The notes: generated from the letters alone by a model not told the origin. Numbered from the stretch's first letter, positions 17,241-27,134 are shown. The stretch: 64,000 bases of DNA from an uncultured Poribacteria bacterium (GCA_951828515.1 OX639992.1:2210217-2274216); one strand, 5' to 3'. A program made the numbers and translations.

Positions 17241-18078
17241 GACGGATATCTAACTCAAAAAGTTGCCAATACACAATTTTCCAACTTCTTTCTTCACGAC
17301 GGAATTCAAACTTGCAACTGGCTTTGAGTTCCCTTAAGTCCCGTTCCTCCCCTTTTTCTGCGTTAACATCCAGCTGCAGTGTCGCTGCCGCCTTCCGGGC
17401 ATGCGTTATATCCATCTCTATATCCTGGAATAGGAACTGAAGTGAGACGTACTCCTCAAAAAGCTGCGTCATCGCCGGAACGACATCCGCATAATTTTCA
17501 GGAACAATCCCTGATGCCACGCCGAAAAGTGTGGCTGGATCGTCCGCTGCGACATAAGTCTCCGAAAAGAGTGCTTCAACTGCCTCAATGTTTTCCATAT
17601 CCACTGATTCAAGGAGAGCCGCAAAATTGTCAAAAAATTCCTGTAGCTCCACCACTGGATCTTTTAGTGGTGTCATCGCAATATCCACAACTAACCGTTC
17701 TTGTTTAAGCACAACGGGCTGGCTATACGGTTTGTAATCCGGATCGATAACCGTCAAGGTATGAACATCGTCGTAAAGAACACCTTGAAACGTGTAATTG
17801 CCATCTACGCCAGTTTCAACGGACTGTCCGAGTAGTGTCACAGTTGACCCGGGAATACGATTTCCGGTGCCAGCATCGTTGATGGTTCCAGAGACCGTAC
17901 CGTATTCGAGCATCGCCGGTTTTTCAGATTCGGGTTCAGTTGTCTCTTCCGCTTCCCCACACGCGAAAATGCAAGCCATCAATAGGAAAAGGGAGATACT
18001 TTTTTTGAGTGTCACGGTTTGTTTACCATCCTTATTTTTAACTATGAGGTTTCTTATCATCATTCCACTTCGTTTCAT
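17236..18078 (-). CDS. Lipoprotein with carboxypeptidase-regulatory-like domain
   Basis: A lipobox-type signal (SISLFLLMACIFAC) predicts a lipid-anchored protein, followed by an acidic spacer (GEAEETTEPESEK). Residues about 60-130 form a CarboxypepD_reg-like beta domain (GTVSGTINDAGTGNRIPGST ... GNYTFQGV). The C-terminal half (ELQEFFDNFAALLESVD to the end) resembles a SnoaL/NTF2-like cone fold ending in K-I-V-Y-W-Q. The signal would fit a GTG start at 18015 (VTLKKSISLF); the longer ATG start at 18078 leaves an odd N-terminus, so the true start is uncertain. Function unknown. Confidence 0.75.
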   Translation of the reverse strand: MKRSGMMIRNLIVKNKDGKQTVTLKKSISLFLLMACIFACGEAEETTEPESEKPAMLEYGTVSGTINDAGTGNRIPGSTVTLLGQSVETGVDGNYTFQGVLYDDVHTLTVIDPDYKPYSQPVVLKQERLVVDIAMTPLKDPVVELQEFFDNFAALLESVDMENIEAVEALFSETYVAADDPATLFGVASGIVPENYADVVPAMTQLFEEYVSLQFLFQDIEMDITHARKAAATLQLDVNAEKGEERDLRELKASCKFEFRREERSWKIVYWQLFELDIRL

Positions 18079-18163
18079 GATGGTTTTTGCTGAGATTGCG
18101 ACGGGTCATAGGAATTGTACAGGTTTTCTGTTTCTCATTTTGTCCGATTTTTCAGTGCAATCC

Positions 18164-19612
18164 TCATTCATCAAAAAACCTCTCAAGTGTTTGTAATTTC
18201 GGCGGTTTCGTGAGCAAAGAAACAATTATTAGCGCGACAGACGAAACAGCGATCAGAATCGCGGCAGGCATAATCCCGATGCCACCGACACTATACCCCG
18301 GCGTCTGCCAATTTTGGAGAAAAAAATAAAGCCATAACAGAATTACACTTATGATCGCGGCACATACGCCTTGCTTTGTGCTACGCTGCCAGAACAACGC
18401 CGCAACTACAATCGGAAAAAGACCGGCAAACCCAGTGAACGACCAAACAGCGAGTCTAAAAATGCTGGGTGTCGCGATGAGCGAAATGAGATAGGTAACA
18501 CAAAGCACGCCGCTCACAAATAACCGCCCTACCCACACCCGCTGCCGCTCGGAAAACGCTTCCCGACGATAATGCCCAACAATATCGTGCGTAAACATAC
18601 TCCCAATAGCAAGCGATTGAGAATCCAATGATGACATAATCGCCGCGAAGACACCAGCACCTAAAAACCCAGCTAAAACGCCAGGGGCGTGTATATGAAT
18701 CATTTGAATCAGCACATTGTTCGCTTGTGCTCCCTGCAAACCTGGGACATCCACGTTCCCCAATATTCCCAGCAACACGCTCGGAATCCATACAACCGCA
18801 ATACACAACGGATACAAAATAATCGCATAACGGAACGTCCCGACATCTCTCGCCGTTAGGAAATGCGAAAAGATATGTGGAAACATGCCGACACAGAGCG
18901 GAATACAGAGATACGTCAAGAGTTCCAACGGCTTGATATGCTCCGCCTGCATCAGTAAACCTACGTCCACTTTAGAGATAGCATTTGAAAACCCACCCAT
19001 CCGATTCGTGATGACAAAAAAGGTGATGCCTCCGAGGATCATGAAAACGAGCGTTTGGAATGTGTTCACCCAGGCAGTGCCTCGCATACCGCTGTAGGTA
19101 ACATAACACAGAACGACAGCACAAATGAGTAACCCACCTACCCATTGTGGAATTTGACCATCTGTGAGTGTCGCCAATGTCCCACCCCCGCCCATCACAC
19201 CGATCAGCAGATACGGGATAAGTAACACCACAAACACAATGAAGAGAAGCAGTCCCAAACCGTCGGACTCCCACCGGTCACGGAAGTACTGCACCTGCGT
19301 CACATAGCCAAACCGTTTCCCAAGCCGCCAGAGACGAGTCCCAATAAAGAGGAATACACACGGCACAACTATCGCCGAGGAAGAAGCCATCAGTGCAAAA
19401 ACACCGATACCTCTGTGGTAGGCTTCGCCCGACGCACCGAGGATCGAGAACGCCGTCATGTTCGTGCCGAAAAGCGTCATCAACAGGATAAACCAATTAA
19501 TCGTCCGACTCGCAACGAAGTAATCTTCTCCGGTATTTCGGAAAAGTTTATGGCTCAGCGCACCGAGAACCAAGACCATCGCGAGGTATATAAAAATAAC
19601 CGCAAGGCTCAT
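18164..19612 (-). CDS. Sodium:solute symporter family protein
   Basis: About 482 residues with some 13 hydrophobic helices. The start at 19612 (MSLAVIFIYLAMVLVLGALS) has GGGGAG 4 nt upstream and overlaps the stop of the DUF3311 gene by 4 nt (ATGA), so the two are translationally coupled. SSS features include Y-F-V-A-S-R-T-I-N-W, T-x-F-S-x-L-G-A-S-G-x-A-Y-x-x-G, YTSG-like VTYSGMRGT and the sodium-site helix AAIMSSLDSQSLAIGS. The substrate is unknown. The DUF3311 partner matches the YhdT/PanF arrangement seen in other bacteria. Confidence 0.92.
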   Translation of the reverse strand: MSLAVIFIYLAMVLVLGALSHKLFRNTGEDYFVASRTINWFILLMTLFGTNMTAFSILGASGEAYHRGIGVFALMASSSAIVVPCVFLFIGTRLWRLGKRFGYVTQVQYFRDRWESDGLGLLLFIVFVVLLIPYLLIGVMGGGGTLATLTDGQIPQWVGGLLICAVVLCYVTYSGMRGTAWVNTFQTLVFMILGGITFFVITNRMGGFSNAISKVDVGLLMQAEHIKPLELLTYLCIPLCVGMFPHIFSHFLTARDVGTFRYAIILYPLCIAVVWIPSVLLGILGNVDVPGLQGAQANNVLIQMIHIHAPGVLAGFLGAGVFAAIMSSLDSQSLAIGSMFTHDIVGHYRREAFSERQRVWVGRLFVSGVLCVTYLISLIATPSIFRLAVWSFTGFAGLFPIVVAALFWQRSTKQGVCAAIISVILLWLYFFLQNWQTPGYSVGGIGIMPAAILIAVSSVALIIVSLLTKPPKLQTLERFFDE

Positions 19613-19833
19613 CGTTCTCCCCAATCCCCCCGTGCTTTGACGAAAGCCGCCATCAGCAACATTGCTGCAAGACAGAACCCTATATGATAGAGCAAGCCTA
19701 CCGGCACCCCCAAAACAAACTGAGGGGTTTCCCAGAGCCAAAAATCGTTGTGAAGTAGGAGCAGTAGCACGAGCAAAAAGTATAATTTTTTAATTTTTCC
19801 TTGCGGGTAAATAACGCGCATCTGCACTATCAA
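19609..19833 (-). CDS. DUF3311 small membrane protein, partner of the symporter
   Basis: A 74-residue protein with two membrane helices (LYFLLVLLLLLHND and VGLLYHIGFCLAAMLLMA). Size and the W-x-x-P ... G-x-P-x-x-L-x-Y-H pattern fit DUF3311 (YhdT-like), which pairs with SSS symporters. Its stop overlaps the symporter start. The N-terminus reads VIYPQGKIKK, encoded by a copy of the CCGCAAGG repeat (19789-19806), so the native start may have been altered by the repeat. Confidence 0.75.
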   Translation of the reverse strand: MIVQMRVIYPQGKIKKLYFLLVLLLLLHNDFWLWETPQFVLGVPVGLLYHIGFCLAAMLLMAAFVKARGDWGER

Positions 19834-19918
19834 GCACGTTTCTTAAATCCGCCCTCCTTGCGCAAGTCTCTATAGGCTTCAATGTTACGGACTACATTCT
19901 TTCAGTAAAGAGATCTTC

Positions 19919-21988
19919 TTACTGATCGCTGATCGCTGATAATTGACGGCTATTATAATAGAAAATGGCAACACTCGTAAGCGTGACTATCGCATGAACC
20001 CATATAAATTGTAGACCCGTCGGTGCAAAAAAGAGAATGAATGCCGCAACAAACAGGACGCAGCGCGTCCACAGCGATAATCTGTTAAATATATAACCCG
20101 CGATAGCAGTTGCCAAGATAACTGTCCCGATGAGTGTCAGCGAAAAATTCACGAAAACCGTCCACACTCCTGGTGTCCCACCACTCTCACTGAGCCAAAG
20201 CAGTGCGGGTCTCAAAACAAACGCGTAAGGCAGCGCAAAACCGACGAGCGCGAACCTGAACGCCGCGAACCCCGTTGCCATGATTCCCGAACCCGCGATG
20301 GCAGATGCCGCATACGCCGCCAATGCAACGGGTGGGGTCACCATCGACATCATCCCGAAATAGAAAATGAAAAAGTGCGCCGCAAGTGGCACGACTCCCA
20401 AGTCCAGAAGCACGGGACCTACTAAAATCGCCATGAGCAGATAACAGACCGATGAAGGCAACCCCATTCCCAGAATAATCGTTGAAATCATGAGAAAGAA
20501 CAGTGCCAACATCAGGTTCGTAGACGCAAGCGGTAAGAGTGTCGACGGTAACTTGCCACCAATGCCCGTCAGCGTCACCACACCTAAGATGATACCGACA
20601 CATGTCGCAGCCGCAATCAATGACACACCGCTCTGCGCTGCCCGCTCACACGGCGATATTAAGAAGTTTATCCCTTTCCGTAAACCCGAAACGCCAATAC
20701 CGGTAGGCGCGATCTCCGAATCGCGATGCGTTTCAGTCGTGGAGTGCTGTCCACGGATTCGGCGGACCAAGAAGTCCAACAGGCTTATCGCGACGACTAC
20801 CAATAGACTCCAACTCACGGCGCGGAATGCCGTAGCACCCTTCAGCAGGACCCCGATGAGCGTAATAAACGCAGCAAGGAAGATGCCCCCTTGTAGCGTC
20901 AAAAACTTCCCATGCTTCTCACCCTGTTCGTTGGCATTCGTTTCTTCAGGGCTGTGAACGGAAACCCCCGGCGCATGCCTACGACTTCTCGCCGCGAAGT
21001 GTACTATACACAGCATTCCTGTGTAGTATAAAACTGCTGGTAGCAGTGCCGCCTTGATAATCTCCAGATACGTAACAGCAGGCTCTACGATTTCCAGCAT
21101 CATATACGCCGCTGCGCCCATAATAGGCGGAACCAACGCGCCACCAGAACTCGCGGCGGCTTCAATTCCTCCTGCTATCGCAGGTTGAAACCCCGCGCGT
21201 CGCATTAACGGAATTGTGAACGTTCCAGTCGTTGCCGTGTTCGCTACAGCCGAACCCGATAGCGATCCCATCATGCCACTACTCAGGACGGCGACCTTCG
21301 CAGGTGCCCCCGTACTCGAACCGAACACACGACTTGCCAAATCCAAGACATAATTCGTTGCCCCTGTTCTCTCCAACAACGTCCCGAACAACACAAACAG
21401 AAAAACATAGGTGAACATCACACGAAGGGCAATGCCAAACGCGCCTTGACTGTGTAAAAACGTCTGGCTGACGATGCGCTGCACAGAATACCCGCGATGC
21501 GGGAACAGCCAATCCGGCATAAACTGTCCAAAGCCGGCATAGAGTAGAAATGCGAGAGAGAGTAGTGGAAGCGTCACACCAATAGAACGGCGGGTCGCTT
21601 CTAATATTAAGAGAAGTCCGAGCCCGCCGATGATATAATCCAGGGGTAACTCCGCTCCCGCTCGGTCACCGAGGGACTTACCATCTAACCAGAACGTTTG
21701 AAAAATCGGTTCTGTCTGAACCAGAACGTAGCCGAAACAGACAATCACACTGCCTATTAGCAACACATCCAAAAGCCGGAAAGCACGATTGTTCGCAAAA
21801 CGTGGATGAACAGGGTATCTCAGAAATACCACTACTAACCCCAGCATAGCGAAGAGTGCTAACTCCGATTGCGGTGTAAGCTGCGGATAGTTGACCTCGG
21901 CTAAGATAAAGAGGCACAACAGCACCGAAACTGTAAGTAAGATGTAATTCTTTGATTGTTGTTTCAATACATTGATCGAATTTGTCAT
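19919..21988 (-). CDS. TRAP transporter fused permease (DctQM type)
   Basis: A 689-residue integral membrane protein. The N-terminal part has about four helices like a small DctQ subunit, and the large part is DctM-like: GSLSGSAVANTATTGTFTIP, EAAASSGGALVPPIMGAAAY and, later, STIILGMGLPSSVCYLLM and MVTPPVALAAYAASAIAG. This is the TAXI-type fused permease that works with a periplasmic TAXI solute receptor. No receptor gene is in the window. A cytoplasmic linker (HRDSEIAPT) is encoded by a 16-nt intergenic palindrome, and the last residues (SAISDQ) by CTGATCGCTGAT repeat DNA. Confidence 0.93.
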   Translation of the reverse strand: MTNSINVLKQQSKNYILLTVSVLLCLFILAEVNYPQLTPQSELALFAMLGLVVVFLRYPVHPRFANNRAFRLLDVLLIGSVIVCFGYVLVQTEPIFQTFWLDGKSLGDRAGAELPLDYIIGGLGLLLILEATRRSIGVTLPLLSLAFLLYAGFGQFMPDWLFPHRGYSVQRIVSQTFLHSQGAFGIALRVMFTYVFLFVLFGTLLERTGATNYVLDLASRVFGSSTGAPAKVAVLSSGMMGSLSGSAVANTATTGTFTIPLMRRAGFQPAIAGGIEAAASSGGALVPPIMGAAAYMMLEIVEPAVTYLEIIKAALLPAVLYYTGMLCIVHFAARSRRHAPGVSVHSPEETNANEQGEKHGKFLTLQGGIFLAAFITLIGVLLKGATAFRAVSWSLLVVVAISLLDFLVRRIRGQHSTTETHRDSEIAPTGIGVSGLRKGINFLISPCERAAQSGVSLIAAATCVGIILGVVTLTGIGGKLPSTLLPLASTNLMLALFFLMISTIILGMGLPSSVCYLLMAILVGPVLLDLGVVPLAAHFFIFYFGMMSMVTPPVALAAYAASAIAGSGIMATGFAAFRFALVGFALPYAFVLRPALLWLSESGGTPGVWTVFVNFSLTLIGTVILATAIAGYIFNRLSLWTRCVLFVAAFILFFAPTGLQFIWVHAIVTLTSVAIFYYNSRQLSAISDQ
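20709..20724 (-). repeat. GCGAT...ATCGC palindrome inside the TRAP gene
   Basis: Exact inverted copy of the intergenic word at 2101-2116, within a predicted cytoplasmic linker. Confidence 0.75.
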
Positions 21989-22350
21989 CCGAGATGAAGC
22001 GTTTTAGCAGACCCCGCAAATGCGCGCTAAACTATAAGTAATAAAAAACTACCCATAACCGCTTTAAGTTTAGCAGGAAATAAGACAGAAGTCAAGGAAA
22101 ACGGAGAGCACAGCAGGGGCACCCAGTTGTCAGTAATTAGCCATCAGTAGTTGGCAGGACGCTTATCGTCTGAATCAGGATTTTCAGGAGAAGAGGATTT
22201 TGGCATATCCGGTCAATTACACGAAGATTCAAAATTTAACTCGGTACTGTGGGTGTTTCCGCTTGAGTGTTTCCCGAATTTCTTCTCCGTGTGGGAGGGG
22301 TTGTAACCCCGAATTACCGAATTATTTATTTAAGCTTCACCAAACCACAC
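21989..22350. other. Intergenic region between TRAP and cydB
   Basis: No gene is seen. It contains CAGTTGTCAGTAATTAGCC and CAGGATTTTCAGG type repeats and a GTTTCCGCTTGAGTGTTTCC copy at about 22249-22275. It is the 5' side of the TRAP gene, so its promoter should lie here, but I could not pick one. Confidence 0.5.
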
Positions 22351-23373
22351 CTACCGGTTATTATGAAAAGGTACTGTACCCTTAAACACGGCGTAAAGAT
22401 ACCAGAACGCAGGCACCAACAGCACACCACCGGCAACGAGCACAATCATCAACGGACGCAGCACTGCATCGGGGGCAGCCGTGTTTGAAAAGGTTAAGTC
22501 TGGCGTGACGAGATACGGATACTGTGCCAATCCCCAACCGAAAACGATCAGTGTAACCTGTATCAGAACAAGGAGTCGCGCACGTCGAAATTGACGTTTC
22601 CAAATTGTCCAGATCGCCCACAGAGCAACCGCGCCCGTCAAAATTTGAAAAGGGATTGACCATGGCGCACTACCGAGTCCACGTCGAATCGCGGGTGCTC
22701 CCTCAGCAGATAAGATAAAACTTAGTCCAGCCATCGCGCCAACGCTCACTGCGGCGATGAGCGCGCGTCGCCGGAAATCTTCCCGCAATGCGGGGTCTTC
22801 AGCCTCAAGGGTGAGATACACTGCCGCAAGCAAGGCACACAGCGTCAACGTGAAAAAACCGATTGCAAACGGGAACGGCGCAAACCACGCCGAGATGAAA
22901 TCGGTCTCTACCTGTCCACTTTCCACGTCAACGTGAATCGTGCCGGACGCGACCGCACCTAACGTAACCCCTAACATCACTGGAGTGATGACACTCGCAA
23001 CAGCAAATACCCGACTCCAACGGCGATGTGTTGTATCCGATTGGTCATCATAGGTACGAAACACAAACGCCGTGCCGCGAAGCACAATACCGATAAGCAT
23101 TAACGTCAGCGGAATATGCAAAGCCGTACTAATCGCTGCGAATGCGACAGGGAACGCCACGAAAAGCAGAACGACAATCACAATCAACCAGACGTGGTTT
23201 GCTTCCCAGATCGGTGCAATAGCCTGTGCGATAAGCGACCGTTGCGCCTTCGCACGGCGACCTGTAGCAAATAGGTCCCAGATGCCGCCGCCAAAATCTG
23301 CGCCGCCCGTCAACATATAGATAATCAGGGAGATAAGCATCACGCATGCGATGCAAAATTCAAGACTTAACAT
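22351..23373 (-). CDS. cydB: Cytochrome bd ubiquinol oxidase subunit II
   Basis: A 340-residue membrane protein with about 8-9 helices and GGAG before the ATG. CydB features are clear: LTGGADFGGGIWDL near residue 22, P-I-W-E-A-N-H-V-W-L near 53, F-P-x-A-F-A-A-I-S-T-A-L-H-I-P and LRGTAFVFR. Together with CydA it reduces oxygen to water with quinol. It lies about 200 bp downstream of cydA, in the same direction. Confidence 0.96.
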   Translation of the reverse strand: MLSLEFCIACVMLISLIIYMLTGGADFGGGIWDLFATGRRAKAQRSLIAQAIAPIWEANHVWLIVIVVLLFVAFPVAFAAISTALHIPLTLMLIGIVLRGTAFVFRTYDDQSDTTHRRWSRVFAVASVITPVMLGVTLGAVASGTIHVDVESGQVETDFISAWFAPFPFAIGFFTLTLCALLAAVYLTLEAEDPALREDFRRRALIAAVSVGAMAGLSFILSAEGAPAIRRGLGSAPWSIPFQILTGAVALWAIWTIWKRQFRRARLLVLIQVTLIVFGWGLAQYPYLVTPDLTFSNTAAPDAVLRPLMIVLVAGGVLLVPAFWYLYAVFKGTVPFHNNR

Positions 23374-23459
23374 CGGGTTTCTCCATTACAGCGAAATCCA
23401 CAATTAACGCAAGTTGCCACTTGTAGTGCTCTATCCATTTTAAAGCTGAGGGTAGGTTC

Positions 23460-23521
23460 GTAGTAGTGCGATTCATCGCACGTCTTTAAAGTTAAGAACG
23501 GGCAATGAATTGCCCTACTAC
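23460..23521. repeat. Nested inverted-repeat element between cydA and cydB
   Basis: GTAGTAG (23460-23466) and CTACTAC (23515-23521) enclose two inner hairpins, GTGCGATTCATCGCAC (23466-23481) and GGGCAATGAATTGCCC (23500-23515). The cloverleaf-like layout suggests a REP/MITE-type element. It would lie in the cydA-cydB transcript. Confidence 0.75.
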
Positions 23522-23569
23522 AAACCAAAGCAATGCCTCTGAAGTTGCGCACCAAAAAGTTTACAATAC

Positions 23570-24868
23570 TTACAAGCGTGGACTTTGGAATATTTGGCGA
23601 CGTAATAGGATAACAACAATAATTGAGAGGAAAATGTAAAGGATCGTAAAACTGATAAAAGGCACAACAAGGTTCGGCATTGGGGTTACCGCCTCTGCTG
23701 TGCGCATGTAATTATAGATAATCCACGGTTGTCGTCCTACCTCCGTGACCGTCCAACCCGCTTCAATCGCAATAAATCCAAGAGGTGTGCAGAGCGTGAC
23801 CAACCGAAGATACCAACGTTGATCTGGTAGACTTTTGTGCTTCCACGCGAGCCAACCACCGAGAATGCCCACGGTAATTAGTACTATCCCACACGCAACC
23901 ATAATCTGAAATGCGAAATGGACGATTGCCACCGGCGGACGATCTTCGCGTGGTACTGCCTTGAGTCCCATAATTTCAGCGTTGAAGTCAGAATGCGCAA
24001 GAAAACTGAGTGCCTTCGGGATCTCAAGTGCATATCGGGTTTCTTCAGTGTCCTCGTTAGGGATACCACCGATGCGTAAGGGCGCGCCGCGTTCCGTTTC
24101 CCATTGTGCTTCCATTGCCGCGAGTTTGACAGGTTGGTATTTAGCAAGTTTCTTGGCACTGATGTCACCCGAAATCGGTTGGAGAAGTGCGAATACGCCA
24201 CCAACACTCAACGCAATAGCGAACGCTCGGCGATGGAAAAGGTTGTCAGGATCGCGCCGCAGAAAATGGGCGTGGATGCCAGCCACCGCGAACCCAACCG
24301 CCAGAAAGGCAGCGATGGTCATGTGAAGTGCTTGACTGAATGACGAAGGATTCAACATCGCCGCAATCGGATCGACGTTTGTTACTTCACCATTAACAAT
24401 CGAAAATCCGGTAGGCGTGTTCATCCATGCGTTCGCGGTGACAACGAAGATACCGGACAAGGTGCCACCGAGCAGCACCATCACACCAGCAAACCAGTGT
24501 GCATATTTTGGGATGCGGTCCCAACCATAGAGATAAAGACCCAAGAAGATCGCCTCAAGGAAGAACGCAAATCCCTCCAACGAGAACGGCATGCCGATGA
24601 TCGGACCGGCGTAAGCCATGAAGTTGGGCCACAACAAACCAAGCTCGAACGACAAAACGGTACCAGAGACTGCTCCAACAGCGAACATAATCGCAGTGCC
24701 TTTTGCCCACCGCTTCGCAAGCGTCAGATAGACCTCCTCCCGCGTTCTGAGCCAGAACCCCTCGGCAATTACCATCAACAACGGCATTGCTATACCGATG
24801 ACTGCAAAGATAATGTGAAACGCGAGGGACATCGCCATCTGTGCGCGGGCTGCCAACAAATCCGTCAT
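23570..24868 (-). CDS. cydA: Cytochrome bd ubiquinol oxidase subunit I
   Basis: A 432-residue membrane protein, GGAGG upstream of the ATG. The conserved His of heme b595/d lies in MSLAFHIIF (about residue 18), GTVLSFELGLLWP and SLEGFAFFLEAIFLG (heme-ligand Glu) follow, and the heme b558 ligands are in LHMTIAAF and HFAFQIMVACG. G-R-Q-P-W is near residue 385. The quinol loop is short, as in CIO-type oxidases. It is the first gene of the cydA-cydB unit. Confidence 0.96.
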   Translation of the reverse strand: MTDLLAARAQMAMSLAFHIIFAVIGIAMPLLMVIAEGFWLRTREEVYLTLAKRWAKGTAIMFAVGAVSGTVLSFELGLLWPNFMAYAGPIIGMPFSLEGFAFFLEAIFLGLYLYGWDRIPKYAHWFAGVMVLLGGTLSGIFVVTANAWMNTPTGFSIVNGEVTNVDPIAAMLNPSSFSQALHMTIAAFLAVGFAVAGIHAHFLRRDPDNLFHRRAFAIALSVGGVFALLQPISGDISAKKLAKYQPVKLAAMEAQWETERGAPLRIGGIPNEDTEETRYALEIPKALSFLAHSDFNAEIMGLKAVPREDRPPVAIVHFAFQIMVACGIVLITVGILGGWLAWKHKSLPDQRWYLRLVTLCTPLGFIAIEAGWTVTEVGRQPWIIYNYMRTAEAVTPMPNLVVPFISFTILYIFLSIIVVILLRRQIFQSPRL

Positions 24869-24900
24869 GAGCGGAACCTCCGTTATGCCCCAGCTGCACG

Positions 24901-24922
24901 GGTGGGTTCAGAAACCCACCCT
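24901..24922. repeat. Hairpin repeat GGGTGGGTT-CAGA-AACCCACCC
   Basis: A 9-bp perfect stem just upstream of cydA. Same type as 16159, 37129 and 59763. Confidence 0.6.
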
Positions 24923-25070
24923 ATCTATTACAGTAAAGCCCCTAATTACCTATACACATTTTATAGTTAGCGAGGTTAGGAGGGAAATCCGCAGAAATAC
25001 CCAAGCAAAAACACCTCGCCAGCGAGACGGAAGTAGGTTCAGTGCGTTTAGGTGAAAGATCCTACCGTGT

Positions 25071-25889
25071 TTACGCATTCCACGATTCAAGTCCAAGGAG
25101 TTTCTCTCCTAAAGGGGTCAATTCGGCTGTTTTACCGTGGTAATGCTCCTTCTCTTTTGTCTCTCTTCCGAGTCCTGTTAAACGTTCGCGCCACCCTGTA
25201 ATCCGAGCCTCAGGATTTCCGTTCGTCGGTGCCGGGGACATCGTGATGTATTGTGCCATTCGGGGACGCTCAGCAGAGTTCGGACTGCTGCCGTGCGGCA
25301 ATGCGCTATGCCAGATCACCAGATCTCCGGCTTTCCCCGCGACTGGCACCGCTTCCGCTTGATAGTCTCGCACAACTTCTCTCGGATTCGCGTCATCAGG
25401 TAAGTCGTTCAACCATTTTTCCAATTTCCGATGGAAACCCGGAATACAGGTGAATGCGCCTTGATTCCCAGGGGTATCCGCCAGATACAAAACACCTTGC
25501 ACTTTTAGGCGCACCGGCATATCGTCCAATGACATATCCCAATGCAAATAGGGACCGGTGAACTCATAATTCGGACGTTCAGGCGGGTTCATACTTGCCC
25601 GATCAAAACTAACCCAGAGTTTCTCACTACTCCAAATCTCTGAGAACGCCTGATGCACGCGCGGGTATTGGCGATTGTTCCATAACGCTTGGTGTTGATA
25701 AATTTCCACCATGATGCTCCGGCGCGGCGGATCAGGGTACCAACTGTCCGGATTGTCCCGGTCCATTTCAAGAAAATCCCAGACCGCCTGTTCCGCGGCA
25801 CCGCAATTCTCAAGTGGTACCGCCTCTGGTACAACGACGTAACCATTTTCTTCCCAAAATTCTAAGGCTTCTGCATCAAAAACTGGCAT
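25071..25889 (-). CDS. Phytanoyl-CoA dioxygenase family protein
   Basis: A 272-residue Fe(II)/2-oxoglutarate oxygenase with AAGGAG upstream. The metal-binding HxD is in YLHWDMSL (about residue 148), the distal His in LPHGSSPN (about 211) and the oxoglutarate-binding Arg in ERPRMAQY. P-E-A-V-P near residue 21 and Y-L-A-D-T-P near 165 are typical. The substrate is unknown; poribacterial members are many and diverse. It is divergent from the Gfo/Idh-PhyH pair at 26135-27998. Confidence 0.92.
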   Translation of the reverse strand: MPVFDAEALEFWEENGYVVVPEAVPLENCGAAEQAVWDFLEMDRDNPDSWYPDPPRRSIMVEIYQHQALWNNRQYPRVHQAFSEIWSSEKLWVSFDRASMNPPERPNYEFTGPYLHWDMSLDDMPVRLKVQGVLYLADTPGNQGAFTCIPGFHRKLEKWLNDLPDDANPREVVRDYQAEAVPVAGKAGDLVIWHSALPHGSSPNSAERPRMAQYITMSPAPTNGNPEARITGWRERLTGLGRETKEKEHYHGKTAELTPLGEKLLGLESWNA

Positions 25890-26050
25890 GAGTCTCTCCT
25901 TATCAATCGATTCAGTTTCGAGGTACTCTGCGAACAGAGAAATATCTTGACTACCTGAAGATTAATGTAGTTTTAAGAATACCACAAAAGATTACGAAAA
26001 TCAAACTTTTTGATGATACGCGAGTGCCACCTAATGTTTGAAAAATTTTC

Positions 26051-26079
26051 TTGCAAACGATTGAATCTTGTGCTAAAGT
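26051..26079 (+). promoter_or_regulatory. Sigma-70-type promoter of the Gfo/Idh gene
   Basis: TTGCAA, 17 bp, TAAAGT, 55 bp before the ATG at 26135. Confidence 0.6.
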
Positions 26080-26134
26080 ACGGATACTCCGATCCACGAA
26101 ATTTAGTGAATATTGAGACGAAGGAGCAGTCACA

Positions 26135-27088
26135 ATGCTTAAAGCAGGATTTATCGGTGCAGGGGGACGTAGTCAAGGGGCACATTATCCGAGTGTGAAT
26201 CGACTGGAAGATGATGTCGAGATGCTCGGAGCCTGTGAATTGGACGAGGAGAAACTCGCACAGGTTGCCCAGAAATATGAGTTTCCACACACCTTCACAG
26301 ATCACAGGAAGATGTTGGATACCTTAGACTTAGACGTCGTCTATTGTGTGATGAACGAGAAGTGGATTTTGCAACCCGCTCTGGATTGCCTAAACGCCGG
26401 CAAGCATCTGTTCATCGAAAAACCACCCGGTGCGAACAGCGATGAAACGCAACAACTCCTTGAGGCAGCAGTCGCTAACGATGTCTATTGTATGGTAGGG
26501 TTCCAGCGTAGATTTGCGGCTGTTACGCGCGAAGCCATGCGACGCGTCGCAGAAAAGGGACCTGTTACGTTAGCCGTCACCACCTTTAACAAGCAAATGC
26601 TCGGGGGAAATCGAGAATTTACGACAACGCTTTGGAACGATGTCTGCCACGTTATTGATCTACTCCGCTATATGGCAGGTGGCGAGCCGGTGGAAGTCAC
26701 GGCACATCGCGACACATTTGATGCGGAACAACGCAATTTCTACACCGCCTTCGTCCGTTTCGATAACAACGTCACAGGTGTGCTTTTCGGAAGTCGCGCA
26801 TCAGGCGGACGCGTACTGCGCTCCGAATTGCACGGTGTCGGCATCGGCTGTTATATGAAAATCCCAGAAGAAATCGAAATTCATGAGGACAACAACAAAA
26901 GTGTTATGGGAGGTTGGGAAGTTGACGGTGTCGACGAGCGCGATACCCCCAACTACGAAGGCGTGCTGACGATGCATCGCCATTTCGTCGATTGCGTCCG
27001 TAACCGGCAAGTCCCACTCACAGACCTCCGTGATGTTATACATTCTATTCATTTTGTTGACCAGATAGAGGGTCCACTACCGGATTAA
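26135..27088 (+). CDS. Gfo/Idh/MocA-family oxidoreductase
   Basis: A 317-residue NAD(P)-dependent dehydrogenase. The Rossmann loop G-x-G-G-R-S-x-G is at residue 7, the E-K-P-P-G motif (FIEKPPG) near 92, and W-N-D-V-C-H-V-I-D near 168 supplies the catalytic Asp-x-x-x-His pattern. Family members act on sugars, inositols or their derivatives. The gene lies 46 bp before a PhyH gene in the same direction, so both may act in one degradation route. Confidence 0.92.
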   Translation: MLKAGFIGAGGRSQGAHYPSVNRLEDDVEMLGACELDEEKLAQVAQKYEFPHTFTDHRKMLDTLDLDVVYCVMNEKWILQPALDCLNAGKHLFIEKPPGANSDETQQLLEAAVANDVYCMVGFQRRFAAVTREAMRRVAEKGPVTLAVTTFNKQMLGGNREFTTTLWNDVCHVIDLLRYMAGGEPVEVTAHRDTFDAEQRNFYTAFVRFDNNVTGVLFGSRASGGRVLRSELHGVGIGCYMKIPEEIEIHEDNNKSVMGGWEVDGVDERDTPNYEGVLTMHRHFVDCVRNRQVPLTDLRDVIHSIHFVDQIEGPLPD

Positions 27089-27134
27089 CCGATTCGTGTA
27101 ATCGGATAAACATCACAAACTGGAGACTCAACCT

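Noticed and set aside
25951-26305. Minus-strand frames before the Gfo/Idh gene
   Set aside because: They overlap its promoter and coding start and have no recognisable content.
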